A stretch of 64,000 nt of DNA, taken from contig NC_134097.1 of assembly GCF_000715075.1 (NCBI RefSeq), positions 131,252,997 through 131,316,996 of the forward strand, given 5' to 3'. Source of the stretch: Nicotiana tabacum. Taxonomy: Eukaryota > Streptophyta > Magnoliopsida > Solanales > Solanaceae. Below are positions 21,601 to 30,918 of this stretch, piece by piece (positions within the stretch are counted from its first letter, which is position 1; every line of letters begins with the position of its first letter). The position numbers and the translations under genes are program-made. The notes under the pieces were generated by a model, which saw nothing but the letters and a program-made list of their open reading frames with translations, had not been told where the DNA came from and ran no database searches.

Positions 21601-22509
21601 GTAAGGGTGATCGAATTCATGGGACCATTCGTCAGCTCATATGGAAACAAGTACATACTAGTCGATTTGGATTATGTATCCAAATGGGTGGAATCTGCAG
21701 CACTCCCTACAAATGATGCAAAGGGGATAATTGGTTTTCTGAGGAAGAACATTTTCACCCGATTTGCCACCCCAAGGGCAATAATCAGTAATGGAGGCAC
21801 TCACTTTTGCAATCGAGCCTTTACTAAGTTGTTGGAGAAGTATGATGTACGCTACAAGGTGGCCACCCCATATAATCCACAAACAAGTGGTCAAGTAGAA
21901 GTCTCAAATAGAGAAATAAAGAGTGTGCTAACAAACACTGTGAATGCAACTAGAATAGATTTGGCAAGGAAGTTAGGCGATGCACTGTGGGCATATCGAA
22001 CCGCTTTCAAAACTCCAATTGGCATGTTGTCATACAAATTAGTGTTTGGGAAGGCATGTCATTTTCCTGTAGAGTTAGAACATAAATTTTGGTAGGCGTT
22101 GAGACAGTTGAATCTCGATAGTGAAGCAGCTGGAACAAGCAAAGTAACAGAATTGCATGAGCTGGATGAGTTCAGATATCACGCTTTTGAGAGCACAAGA
22201 TTATACAAGGAGAGAATGAAGATGATACATGACAGGAATATTATTGAGCAGATTTTTAAACATGGAGATATGGTATTGCTATACAATTTGCGTCTGAGGT
22301 TGTTTCCAGGCAAATTGAAATCACGATGGTCAGGCCCTTTTCGTGTGGTTGAAGTTCACCCCATGGGAAAAGTAGAGATTGCTGCGAGTAATGCCTCTCG
22401 CAAATTTAGAGTCAATGGGCATAGACTGAAACATTGTGTGGGCATGGAGGAAGCAAAGAAAGTGTCAGTGACCTATTTAATCGAGCCTCCAAAGTTGAGC
22501 GTACCTTAA
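18607..22509 (+). pseudogene. pol of element D: protease, RT, RNase H, integrase (broken)
   Basis: Protease: [19 protein letters not shown] near 18915. RT: from about 19750 (EVIKWIDAGIIFPIS, then FCFLDGYSW), thumb with SFLGHAGFYRTF near 20590. RNase H: ASDYAVGAVLG near 20800 and [10 protein letters not shown] near 20990. Integrase core: 21600-21910. Tail: RLRLFPGKLKSRWSGPF near 22290, ending at the stop 22507-22509. The catalytic RT motif that element A has as FMDD is not readable: about 20235-20275 is scrambled by indels. The first two integrase acidic positions read VIEFMG (Glu for Asp) and ISNGG (Asn for Asp), while GQVEVSNRE keeps its Glu. A 120-bp tandem duplication lies in the RT thumb. 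Several frame changes (19240, 19755, 20080, 20790, 21120) make it non-functional. Confidence 0.85.
20309..20548 (+). repeat. 120-bp tandem duplication inside RT of D
   Basis: Positions 20309-20428 and 20429-20548 align at exactly 120 bp spacing with only a few differences (for example TGTCATTTCATGGTACAGG against TGCCATTTCATAGTATAGG). The unit is 40 codons, so the frame is kept. Confidence 0.9.
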
Positions 22510-22523
22510 TTGCGCTTATCTAC

Positions 22524-22633
22524 ATCGTGCCGCGACGTCAAATCAGGCGCTTCATGGGAGGCAACCTATTGACTTGCTGTATTTGTCATGCCGCGACATT
22601 AAATCAGGCACTTCGTGGGAGGCAACCCATATT
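22524..22633 (+). other. Two copies of the conserved post-pol motif in D
   Basis: Copies start at 22527 and 22588, 61 bp apart, and the first is 17 bases after the pol stop. Each has a first hairpin (GTGCC/GGCGC; TGCC/GGCA) and a second (TGGG, loop AGGCAA, CCTA or CCCA). Element A has one copy at 4538-4580. Confidence 0.6.
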
Positions 22634-22819
22634 TTCTTTTGTTTCTCTTTTTGTTTTGATGTTGTACTTGATGTGTATGATACTAACCCTTTTATTAGTG
22701 TACATGGCAAGATTGGTGCATATTGGGAGAAGTCGGGGTCAAGAACCAACTCCGGAAAGGTAAAAAAATTTGGAAACCCGTGATTCCGAGGGCACTGCAT
22801 TTTAGACATATTCTATTTC

Positions 22820-23611
22820 TGGGCCACTGTGACCGCGGTGGGACCGCGGCCTGGGCGCGGTGAATCACGACTATTCTATTTTGTTTTTCTTTTTTCACTG
22901 CGACCGCGATCGGGATGCAGGCAGGGCACGGTGAATGGTGACTATTCTGCCCGCCCAGGTAAGTTCTAATTAATTTTGTTATTTTATTTTATTTTTTCTC
23001 TTTCTTCTTTTTCTCTTCTAAACCTAACCCCCCACTCCCCACCCAACTTCCCCCACTTCTCATTCTTACTCTAAATCCCTAACCCCATGCCCATTCTTCG
23101 TCTTCTTCCCATATCTCACAAACCCATTTCTCTCCCACACATACATGCACACACACACACTTCCGACTTCCTCCTCCCCAACCTTCATTACACTCCAACT
23201 CTACGGGAACCAGGTATGTCATGATTTCCTTCTCTTCTTCTCTCCTTCTCTTTTACAATTTTAATGTTTGAGTTGTTATAGTATCTATAGTTAAATTTTT
23301 GGTTTTCTTTTCTTCTTTTTAGTGGGTAATGTGTAGAATATAGTAGAGAAGGGCATGGTGTTGTTGTGTGAAGTTAATTGTGGTGGGGTGGAGTTGTGAA
23401 GTGATTGTGGTTGATTTAGGGGGAGAGTTTGTAGTTCCATGGGATAAGTGTGTTAAATCATAGTTCCATGCACACCAAGGTGCTTATAAAATTGCCCTAA
23501 GGGAGCTGTAATGGCTAATGTGACCATGGTGGTGGTGAAGTTTGGGTAACCACCAAGGGTTCACACAACTCAAACCCTCACTAATAGTAGCCTCTATTTT
23601 TTTTAGGTAGA
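22820..23611 (+). promoter_or_regulatory. GC palindrome-like region and intron-like leader before the env-like ORF of D
   Basis: GACCGCGGTGGGACCGCGG (from 22831) and CGACCGCGATCGGG (from 22901) form a short array as in element A. A strong donor-like CCCAGGTAAGT lies at 22956-22966 and another, CCAGGTATGT, at 23210-23219. The acceptor CTATTTTTTTTAG ends at 23606, five bases before the ATG at 23612. I see no clear TATA box here. The rest is pyrimidine-rich without ORFs, with a short (CA) run near 23148. Confidence 0.4.
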
Positions 23612-24750
23612 ATGCATAAATCAAGTAAAAGACGTGCCACAGGTTCCTCCGTTAGTGGGCCAGGAGGTTCATCCAGAGCTCGAGCTCAGGCTAGTTCGAG
23701 CCAGTTTGACCGCACTCGATTTGTCTCCAAAGCGGCTCAAGATAGGTTTAATGCAAAGACATCCAAGAAGCTGGTGCCTGAAGTACACATTGACAGGCAT
23801 GCCTTGCGAGTTGAATGCCCAAGTATCTATAAAGAATTGAGGAGGCGTCAGCTGGACATATTCTTTAATAAACTAGAAGAGGGCAATGTACTGATGGTAA
23901 GGGAATTTTATGTGAATTGCCTGGACCATATTGATAGGGTTTTCACGGTACGAAATACCCTGGTGGATACGTCTCTTGAGGCCATCCACCGAGTGCACAG
24001 GTTGTCGGTCTTCACTGGAGAGATGGATTATTACCAAGATTATCAATGCTCACCTGTCTGGTGGCAACCAATTGTTGAAACAATATGTGTAGCTTGCCGG
24101 GATCCAATATGGATATAGCCGAGAATGACCCTGAACTCTCAATCTCTCACTTAGGAAGCTAAGTGTTGGCTAATAATCATCAATAGTTGTTTGTTGCCAT
24201 CCAGCAACACTGCAGATGTTAATGGGCCAAGAGCAGCGGCGATTTATTGTTTTGTAACCCACCACAATTTTGATGTGGCCCGGCTCATTCAGGATGAAAT
24301 GTTCATTCGCTCCCCAAAAATACTCAAAGGCTTTTACTTTCCTTCCCTAGTCACCAAGATGTGTCCTGCTTCACGTGTTCCTGAAAATCTCATAGTAGAT
24401 GGGAAGTTTCCATTAAAAGCCCCATTCAAGGCTAGAAAAATCATAGTTGGGAAAGAGCAGGCTGTGGCGGATGATGATGATGTCGATGATGATGATGAGG
24501 GAGCTATGCATGTTGCCGCCCCATCAGGGCAGACTGCTGATGAGGCGGGCCCACCACAAGCTTGACGAAGTACCCGGATGACTGCCTTGAAACAGGATAT
24601 GGCTGGCCTACGCACTTCGGCCAATGACCTGAGTGCTAGAGTTGACACTTTGGCTACTCAAAATGCTAGGTTAGAGCAAAAGATCATGGGCTGGCTTCGG
24701 GCGCTAGGATAAGCGTCTCGCCTCGATCCTGGCACCGTCTCCGATTAGGA
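23612..24750 (+). pseudogene. env-position ORF of D ('putative plant transposon protein' type)
   Basis: One frame runs from the ATG at 23612 (MHKSSKRRATG) with stops near 24117, 24147 and 24563, and ends by about 24750. The N-terminus is Ser/Arg-rich and basic. The middle has the weakly conserved domain also found in element A, with an EGNVLMVREFYVN segment in D where A has HLVKEFYTNVAH. A second conserved part is RAAAIYCFVTHHNFDVARLI near 24230. An Asp-rich acidic run (24470-24500) and a heptad-like helix (SANDLSARVDTLATQNARLE, about 24618-24677) follow; the latter suggests a coiled coil. The stretch 24105-24190 seems replaced or degraded. No transmembrane segment is seen. Function unknown. 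Confidence 0.68.
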
Positions 24751-26310
24751 CTGAGCACTAGTGAAGTCCCCTTACCTTACTCTGCTTTAATTTCCTTGAC
24801 ATGGGGACATGCCAAATCTTTAAGTGTGGGGTGCGGGAAGGTTGTTGTTGTTGTACAATTGTATAAATTTATTTGGTATTTCGGTTGCGGTTAATTAACT
24901 TCGACTTGGCCCGAAGACGGACACCTCTCGACAGGTCTCTTGAAGAACTTATGTCGGAAAAAAAAAGTTCTTTTGTTAGGTAGTGTATCAACTCCCCCTT
25001 GGTTTTTCTTTAAACCACAGTTCTTTTCCAAGTGTTTCCATTTGAACCGGGTGGAGTTAGTTTGTTTTACTTTTTTTTAGTTTAGGAATTTTTGGGCGAG
25101 GAAAGAATAGAAATAGGATCCCTTAACTCCATGGTACCTTGAGTAGAGATTGTTTTAGTATGACACTTAGGCTCATTAGTTGACTCTAACAATAAAGCCT
25201 TAAATTGTGTGTTCTTGTGTTGGCTTAAGCACCTTGAGCAGAGTGTCTGATGGTCCTAACTGAATTGAGTCATGTGCCATGTGTGAGTGAGGCTTTGTGT
25301 ATTCTATGCTAACACTCAATGCCTAGAACTTGCCTTGTGTGTGTACGAAGCGAAATGGTAGTCTTAATTGGTCTGGAAAGTGATATAGGCGTTTCCTTGT
25401 TGAACCTATCTATATATGTTTTCAACCACCTGATTGTATATATCCTAGTTAACCCCTTTGAGCCTGTAATCCTGTTTCTTTGGCAACTACGTTACAAGCC
25501 TTACCCAAGTTTTGAATTGTCTATTTTTTAACCCTATCACCTCTTAGAAGCACTTGAATAGTAATGAATATGGAAAAGTTAAAGTGTGGGTGGTTGGTTG
25601 GGCTTTTAAGTGGAACTAAGAAGAGAGTGATATAAAAAAATAAAAAATTTAAAAAAAGAGAGTGAGTGAACAATTTTTAAAAGAATAAGTCTCAAAATGG
25701 TGGTGGCTCTTAAAAGAGAAAGTGTGCTTAAATAAGTAAGGGGTTTAACTCAATGATGTAAAGGTGAAATGAAGGTTTTACAAAGGTATGGGCTTAAAAG
25801 AGAAAAATATATTGAATTGCTTAGGGATGTGTAGTTAATATACCCATATGTATCCTACCTGTCCTGCAGCCAACATTACAACCTAATGAAGTCCTACTTG
25901 ATTCTATACCAAATGGGCTCGATTAGTCGAGTGTTACACTATGGGCAAGTCCATAGTGTGTTGTTTGTGGCATAAAAATTTATTTATGATGGTGAGTGAA
26001 ATCTTACGTATTTGAACTCCTCGGTGTGTGAATTATAATGACCATGACACAAGTCTCTTTTGTGGTGAGTAGGCACGTGATTCATGAAGGAAAGGTAAGT
26101 CTGGACCTCTGACTGGGAGTATGAAAGCCGGTTAGGGACATTACGTGGCTAGAGAGAGAGTCCACTCTTGAGGTTAGGATGTTACGCTAAGGTAGTCTAC
26201 CTATGTGAAGTATTCTTGGTATAAGGAGTAGGAAAGTGACCCAGTGATGATTAGGCCATAGAGTGTGGTTTTGTTGCTAGAGGACTAGCAACGGATTAAG
26301 TGTGAGGTAT
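24751..26310 (+). other. 3' non-coding region of D
   Basis: No credible ORF. It opens with a hairpin (CATG/CATG with loop GGGA, 24800-24811) and a purine tract TTTAAGTGTGGGGTGCGGG. It contains blocks shared with A and B (near 25320, CTAGAACTTGCCTTG; near 25440, TCCTAGTTAACCCCTTTGAG). It ends with a perfect hairpin and the polypurine tract next to the LTR. Confidence 0.65.
26273..26310 (+). other. AGGA-loop hairpin and polypurine tract of D
   Basis: Perfect 8-bp stem GTTGCTAG (26273-26280), loop AGGA, CTAGCAAC (26285-26292). The tract GGATTAAGTGTGAGGTAT follows and abuts the LTR at 26311. Confidence 0.75.
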
Positions 26311-27619
26311 TGATAGTAGCCTATATTATGTGATGTAGATGCTATTTATGCTCTAAATTAACCATACTTTATTGATGTTCTAAGTGCTAAATGATAACAA
26401 AACGCTCGAATTGAGTTTTTATGCTTTGTAGGAGCTACTCCAAGTTATGATGAGGATATAGAGTGTTTTGGGGTCAAATATGTAGATACAAGACCAATCG
26501 AGAAGAGCCTTAGATGAAAACAAGCAAGAAAAGGCGACGAAAAACTAGGCAACAGTCCACCGCGACCGCGGTAGGGCCGCGGCTGGAACGCGGTGAAAGA
26601 AAGGCAAAAAATAAAAAGTCTAATGACCACAGTCGGACCGCGGTTGGCCCGCGACTGCGGTCGATCTGGAGAAGGCTAAGAAAGTTTAAGGGATAAAGTG
26701 TAAAGCGTGGGAAACTTATCCTAACCCTATATAAACTCAACAAACTCCCCCAAGTTAAGGTTAAGCTTGTTTTTAGACTCAATTGGAGGCAACAACAAGT
26801 GTGAGAAGATCAAGACTCCATTAGAGTTTTTCATTCTTCTTCTTGTTATCATTATTTTGTGAATTATGAATTCTTTTATGATTTTATCTTGTTTTACCAT
26901 GAGTAGCTAAACATTTAATCTATGATTTTGATGGAACCTCTTGGAGGATGAATTTCTGATATGTTAATATAGATTTGACTTAATAATTTCTCTGTTTGTT
27001 CAACTATATTGTGATTGATGTTGATTGAAGGGCCCTTAATCGGTTGTGCCTATTTAGTATGCATTACTTGGGAGAAAGTGTATATTTAGGTAGTTTTGAA
27101 CAATACCACTTCAAACGTATATGAGGGATCAATATGAAGGGTTTAAAGGTGGGATTAAGGATAACAAAATCTTGGGTGCGATCTAAGTGAGCTGTAACTA
27201 AGGCCAGCTAGCGTAATTCGGAAGAATATATTTAGTATATTGTTATAGTTACTCGGGAGAGAGTTACGACAATCATAGTGCTCATGATCGATGGGGAAGA
27301 CTTAGGCAAATTTGTAACAAACATAATGGAAAAGATTCCGACAAGAGGGAAAATCATAACCTTAGACCATTCTCATTCTTGCTTACAATCAGTCTATAGC
27401 TAGTCTTAATTTAATGCATTTTTATTACATAATATTTAGTTAATAAACACCCAAATTGTCAATCAAATATCTCTGAAGATTGAATACGTGAACTATGTGA
27501 GTCCAATAGCTGTGATTGATAGGTTAATTCCCTGTGGGATTCGACTCCGGACTTGTTAACTGGAATATATTTGCAGTGACCGCCTTGTCCTTTTTATAAG
27601 GCATAGTTGGGCGCGATCA
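26311..27619 (+). repeat. 3' LTR of element D
   Basis: It begins TGATAGTAGCC and ends GATCA, as does the 5' copy. At 1309 bp it is slightly longer, because an extra TTGGCCCGCGACTGCGG-like segment lies within the GC palindrome region near 26643. TATATAAA at 26728-26735. Confidence 0.92.
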
Positions 27620-27628
27620 TGCATTCAT
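27620..27628 (-). pseudogene. First three codons of copia C gag
   Basis: The minus strand reads ATG AAT GCA up to the border of element D. Joined to 15368 and below, the frame continues into the gag domain. The start lies about 40 bases after the primer site, as usual for copia elements. Confidence 0.7.
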
Positions 27629-27669
27629 GTTTATCTTCTCCTAAGGTGTTAGCCTCTTCAAGGATAACC

Positions 27670-27682
27670 CTCTCTTATACCA
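27670..27682 (-). other. Primer binding site of copia C (tRNA-Met type)
   Basis: The minus strand reads TGGTATAAGAGAG, a variant of the initiator-Met primer site TGGTATCAGAGC, two bases inside the LTR end at 27685. Confidence 0.75.
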
Positions 27683-27684
27683 AT

Positions 27685-28259
27685 TGTTATTTTATACTTT
27701 AATACCACACAAGAGGGGAGTGATTTGTGTGGTGTCCAACTTTTGCGTGCACAGATTATAGAAGGACCTGGTTCTTCTATATGTTCCTTATACTACTATT
27801 GCAAAAATAATAAATCCGAAAAATAAAGAACACAAGTATTTTTAAGTGAAAAATACCCTGCTCAAAAGGTGAAAAAACCACGACCTACTACTTAGTAGGA
27901 TTTTCCCAAACACTTCACAAAATCACTGAGCCAAAATAGCATTTACAAAAACTCTTTGTAAACCTAAGGATTACCTATAATTTCGTTGTGGCAACCAGGC
28001 TCTAACTGTTGTGACAACTTCAAGTTAAATGTAACTTGAATACTCAGAGTACCTAATACAATTGCTTCTAGATAAAGCTGAAAGGTACAATTTAAAAACA
28101 TCTACTATAACGAAACTAGAATAAAAGACAGACACTTGGAACTAGTTCTTCTATCTGGTTCATGTAGCTTCAAGTTCGCACACTTGAATCACACAAGAAT
28201 TGCTTGCAAAATGCCTTGCTATTTTTCTCTCAACTCACGTTTAACTTCAGCTTTTGTGC
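27685..28259 (-). repeat. LTR of copia C, inner part
   Basis: On the minus strand this ends ...ATAACA just before the primer site. It is split at 28259 by the solo LTR E1 and continues at 53161. No ORF of note. Confidence 0.75.
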
Positions 28260-28950
28260 TGTCACGACCCGGATTTCCCACCATCGGGATCGTGATGGCG
28301 CCTAACTCTTAGAATGCTAGGCAAGCCAACAGATAAAGATCTAACACACTAATCACTATTCAAAATAGTAAATAACAATAATCTAAACCAAAACAAAGTA
28401 AGAAGTGCGGAACTTTATAATAGGCTAAACACTATTACATGACTACCCAAAATCCGGTGTAACAATCCACGAACTTCTAAGAGTCACTACAAATACTAGT
28501 TTAAAGGAAATACATATGTTCTCGAAATGAAGGAAAACAGGGAAATTAAGATAAATGGACGGGGACTCCAGGGTCTGCGAACGCCGGCAGATCAACCTTG
28601 GGTCTCCTGATGGACTGAAGGCAGCAACCCAACTCTGATCAACGAGGTCCGGTACCGAAATCTACATAGAAAAGTGCTTAGAGCAGTATCAGGACAACCG
28701 ACTCCATGTATTGGTAAGTGCCGAGCCTAACCTCGGCGAAATAGTGATGAGGCTAGGACATAACAATAACATGAACCTATGCAGTTAAATCATATACGAT
28801 AAAATAACTACAAATAGAAAATTTAACAGATAATAATGGGAAGGGAAAAACATGCTGAGGGGAAATATCAAGTCCTGAAAATAGTACAGTAAAGAAAAAC
28901 AATAAATATCATGCTTTGCACCAACAGAAGCAATAACATGGCAAACAAGT

Positions 28951-29199
28951 GCACGACATCACCCTTCGTGTTTTTACTCTCGTCCTTACCATAAGAAACA
29001 ATAGAAACGGCACGACATCACCCTTCGTGCATTAACTCTCTCATAACATGGCATGGCATCACCCTTCGTGCATTATCAATATCCAGAATATGGCACGGCA
29101 TTATCCTTCGTGTATTAATACTCAGAGAATATGGCACGGCATCACCCTTCGTGCATTATCACTCACTCGCAAAATATTGCACGACATCACCCTTCGTGC
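28951..29199 (+). repeat. Tandem hairpin array in LTR E1
   Basis: Six copies of a roughly 40-bp unit containing GCACGACATCACCCTTCGTG, whose ends (GCACG and CGTGC) are complementary. Copies start near 28951, 29010, 29051, 29093, 29134 and 29179. The LTR of E2 has a different hairpin array in the corresponding place (57718-57990). Confidence 0.8.
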
Positions 29200-30195
29200 T
29201 TCACACTCTTCTTCACCCAAACAACAGAACAATAACAACTCGGCAAGGGAATTATCAATAACCAGCCTCATATCAATATTTAACTTCACAATATAAATCT
29301 CAACTTGAGTCAATACTCAACCAATATCAAATTCCAGAAAAAACATGATAAGATTTGTTTAAATAACCAGTTTAAGCATGAACAATACGAATAAGGAATA
29401 CAACAGTCACAAGTATAAGACTCACTCGCATGCTTTGACCCGACGACAACGTATAGGTACTTGTCACCTCACCTATATGCCGTACTCAACAACCAAACAC
29501 AATAGCAAATAAGGCAACAACGCCTAATCCCCCAAGCTAAGGTTAGATATAACACTTACCTCAATTTCACGGCCGAGCTCAAGCCTTAAACACCGTTTTT
29601 GCCTTAGTTTCCACCTCCGCACCAGTCCGTATCTAGTCATAATTAACTTAGCAATATCAATTATTGATAAAGAAATTAATTTCCCCAATATCAATTACAA
29701 GTTTACCAACATTTCCCCCAAAAAGTCAAAAATCGACCCCGGGCCCGCTTGGTCAAAACTCGAGATTCGGACCAAAACCCATTCACCCATGAGCCCAAAT
29801 ATATAATTAGTTTCGGAATCCGGCCCCAAATTGAGGTTTAAATCCCAATTTATACAAAAATCCCTAATTATACCCAAGCTCCCAATTTTCACCATGAAAA
29901 CCCTAGATTTTAGGTTGAAAGTTGATGAAATGTAATGGGTAATTGGAAGAAAGTAGTTTAGAACCATTTGCCAACATTTTGGTGAAGAACTTGTCTCTTG
30001 AAAATCACCTCTAAGCCTTCTTGTTTTTGAAAATATGAAATAATGATCAATTCCTGTTTTTGATTCTGCTTTTAAAACCATGGACATTTCTTTATCGCGT
30101 TCGCGAGAGACCTGTCGCATTCGCGATGCGCTGCGGCTAGAATGGCCATCGCGTTCATGAGGAGTTGTTCGTGTTCACGATGGTCTATCCCCCTA

Positions 30196-30200
30196 ACCAT
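30196..30200 (+). repeat. Target duplication of element F, left copy
   Basis: ACCAT here and ATCAT at 52186-52190; four of five bases agree. Confidence 0.65.
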
Positions 30201-30611
30201 TGTAAGCACGTGATTTTTGCTTCGCGGACAATCACTCCACAAAGAAATCAAAAATAATGGCAAATGGCCTCCCTGTACAATTTTTCGATTTTTGCGTGAC
30301 ACGTGTTGGCAGGCATTTATGGTTCTGTCCATTTTTCGTTTAAAAGGAAATTCAAAATATATACATGCATCTTTATTCTAGGTTGGGATTTAGCTTACTT
30401 AAATATTTTCATAGGCGTGTGATAATTGTGTTACAATATTGTCTGTTTTAATTTCATTTTTTATGTTATTTTTATTTTTAGTTCATTTAGTTTAAAACTA
30501 GAAAATAAAAGAAAGAGTGATGAAAATCGGTTTGGGCCAAAAATGAAACAAAATAGGCCCAAGTCCAGGACACAGGTCCAGTCCAAACATAAGCTGCCCG
30601 GGTACGTCCCA

Positions 30612-30918
30612 AACGACGCCGTATCAGCGTCCCTGTGGTGAGCCGTTGATTTGATTCGAATGAACGGTCCCGATCAGGCCACTCATTCAACCCCAAACGA
30701 CGTCGTCTTAGGAAATTGATCTGAGCCATCCAACCCCTTGATCCAACGGATCCAGGCCTTCCCCTAGGCCCGTCAAATTTAACCCGATCCAATCCTTACC
30801 CGGTCTCAACCCACTATCAGCCCTTGAACGACGTCGTCTCTCTTCAAAGAGCAGATCCTGGCCCTTGATCTCGCATGATCCAACGGCCAGGATTTAAACT
30901 TCAAAATCATATATAAAA
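30612..30918 (+). promoter_or_regulatory. U3 promoter of F: ACGACGTCGT palindromes and TATA box
   Basis: ACGACGCCGT (30612), ACGACGTCGT (30697-30706) and ACGACGTCGT (30828-30837) precede TATATAAAA at 30910-30918. The GACGTC core is the C-box type of plant bZIP site. In the 3' LTR the first copy is the perfect ACGACGTCGT (48435-48444). Confidence 0.5.

Larger units (their letters stand above)
15374..27619 (+). mobile_element. Complete Athila-like Ty3/gypsy element D
   Basis: Both LTRs (15374-16665 and 26311-27619), the primer site, gag, protease-RT-RNaseH-integrase, an env-position ORF, a non-coding 3' region and a polypurine tract are present, for a total of 12.2 kb. A 5-bp target duplication with one mismatch flanks it. 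The two LTRs differ at roughly 5% of the positions I compared, so it is moderately old. All coding parts carry stops or frameshifts. It disrupts the beginning of the copia gag of element C. Confidence 0.9.

Noticed and set aside
29048..29313. ORFs with repeated HGITLRAL-like residues
   Set aside because: Translations of the E1 hairpin repeats.
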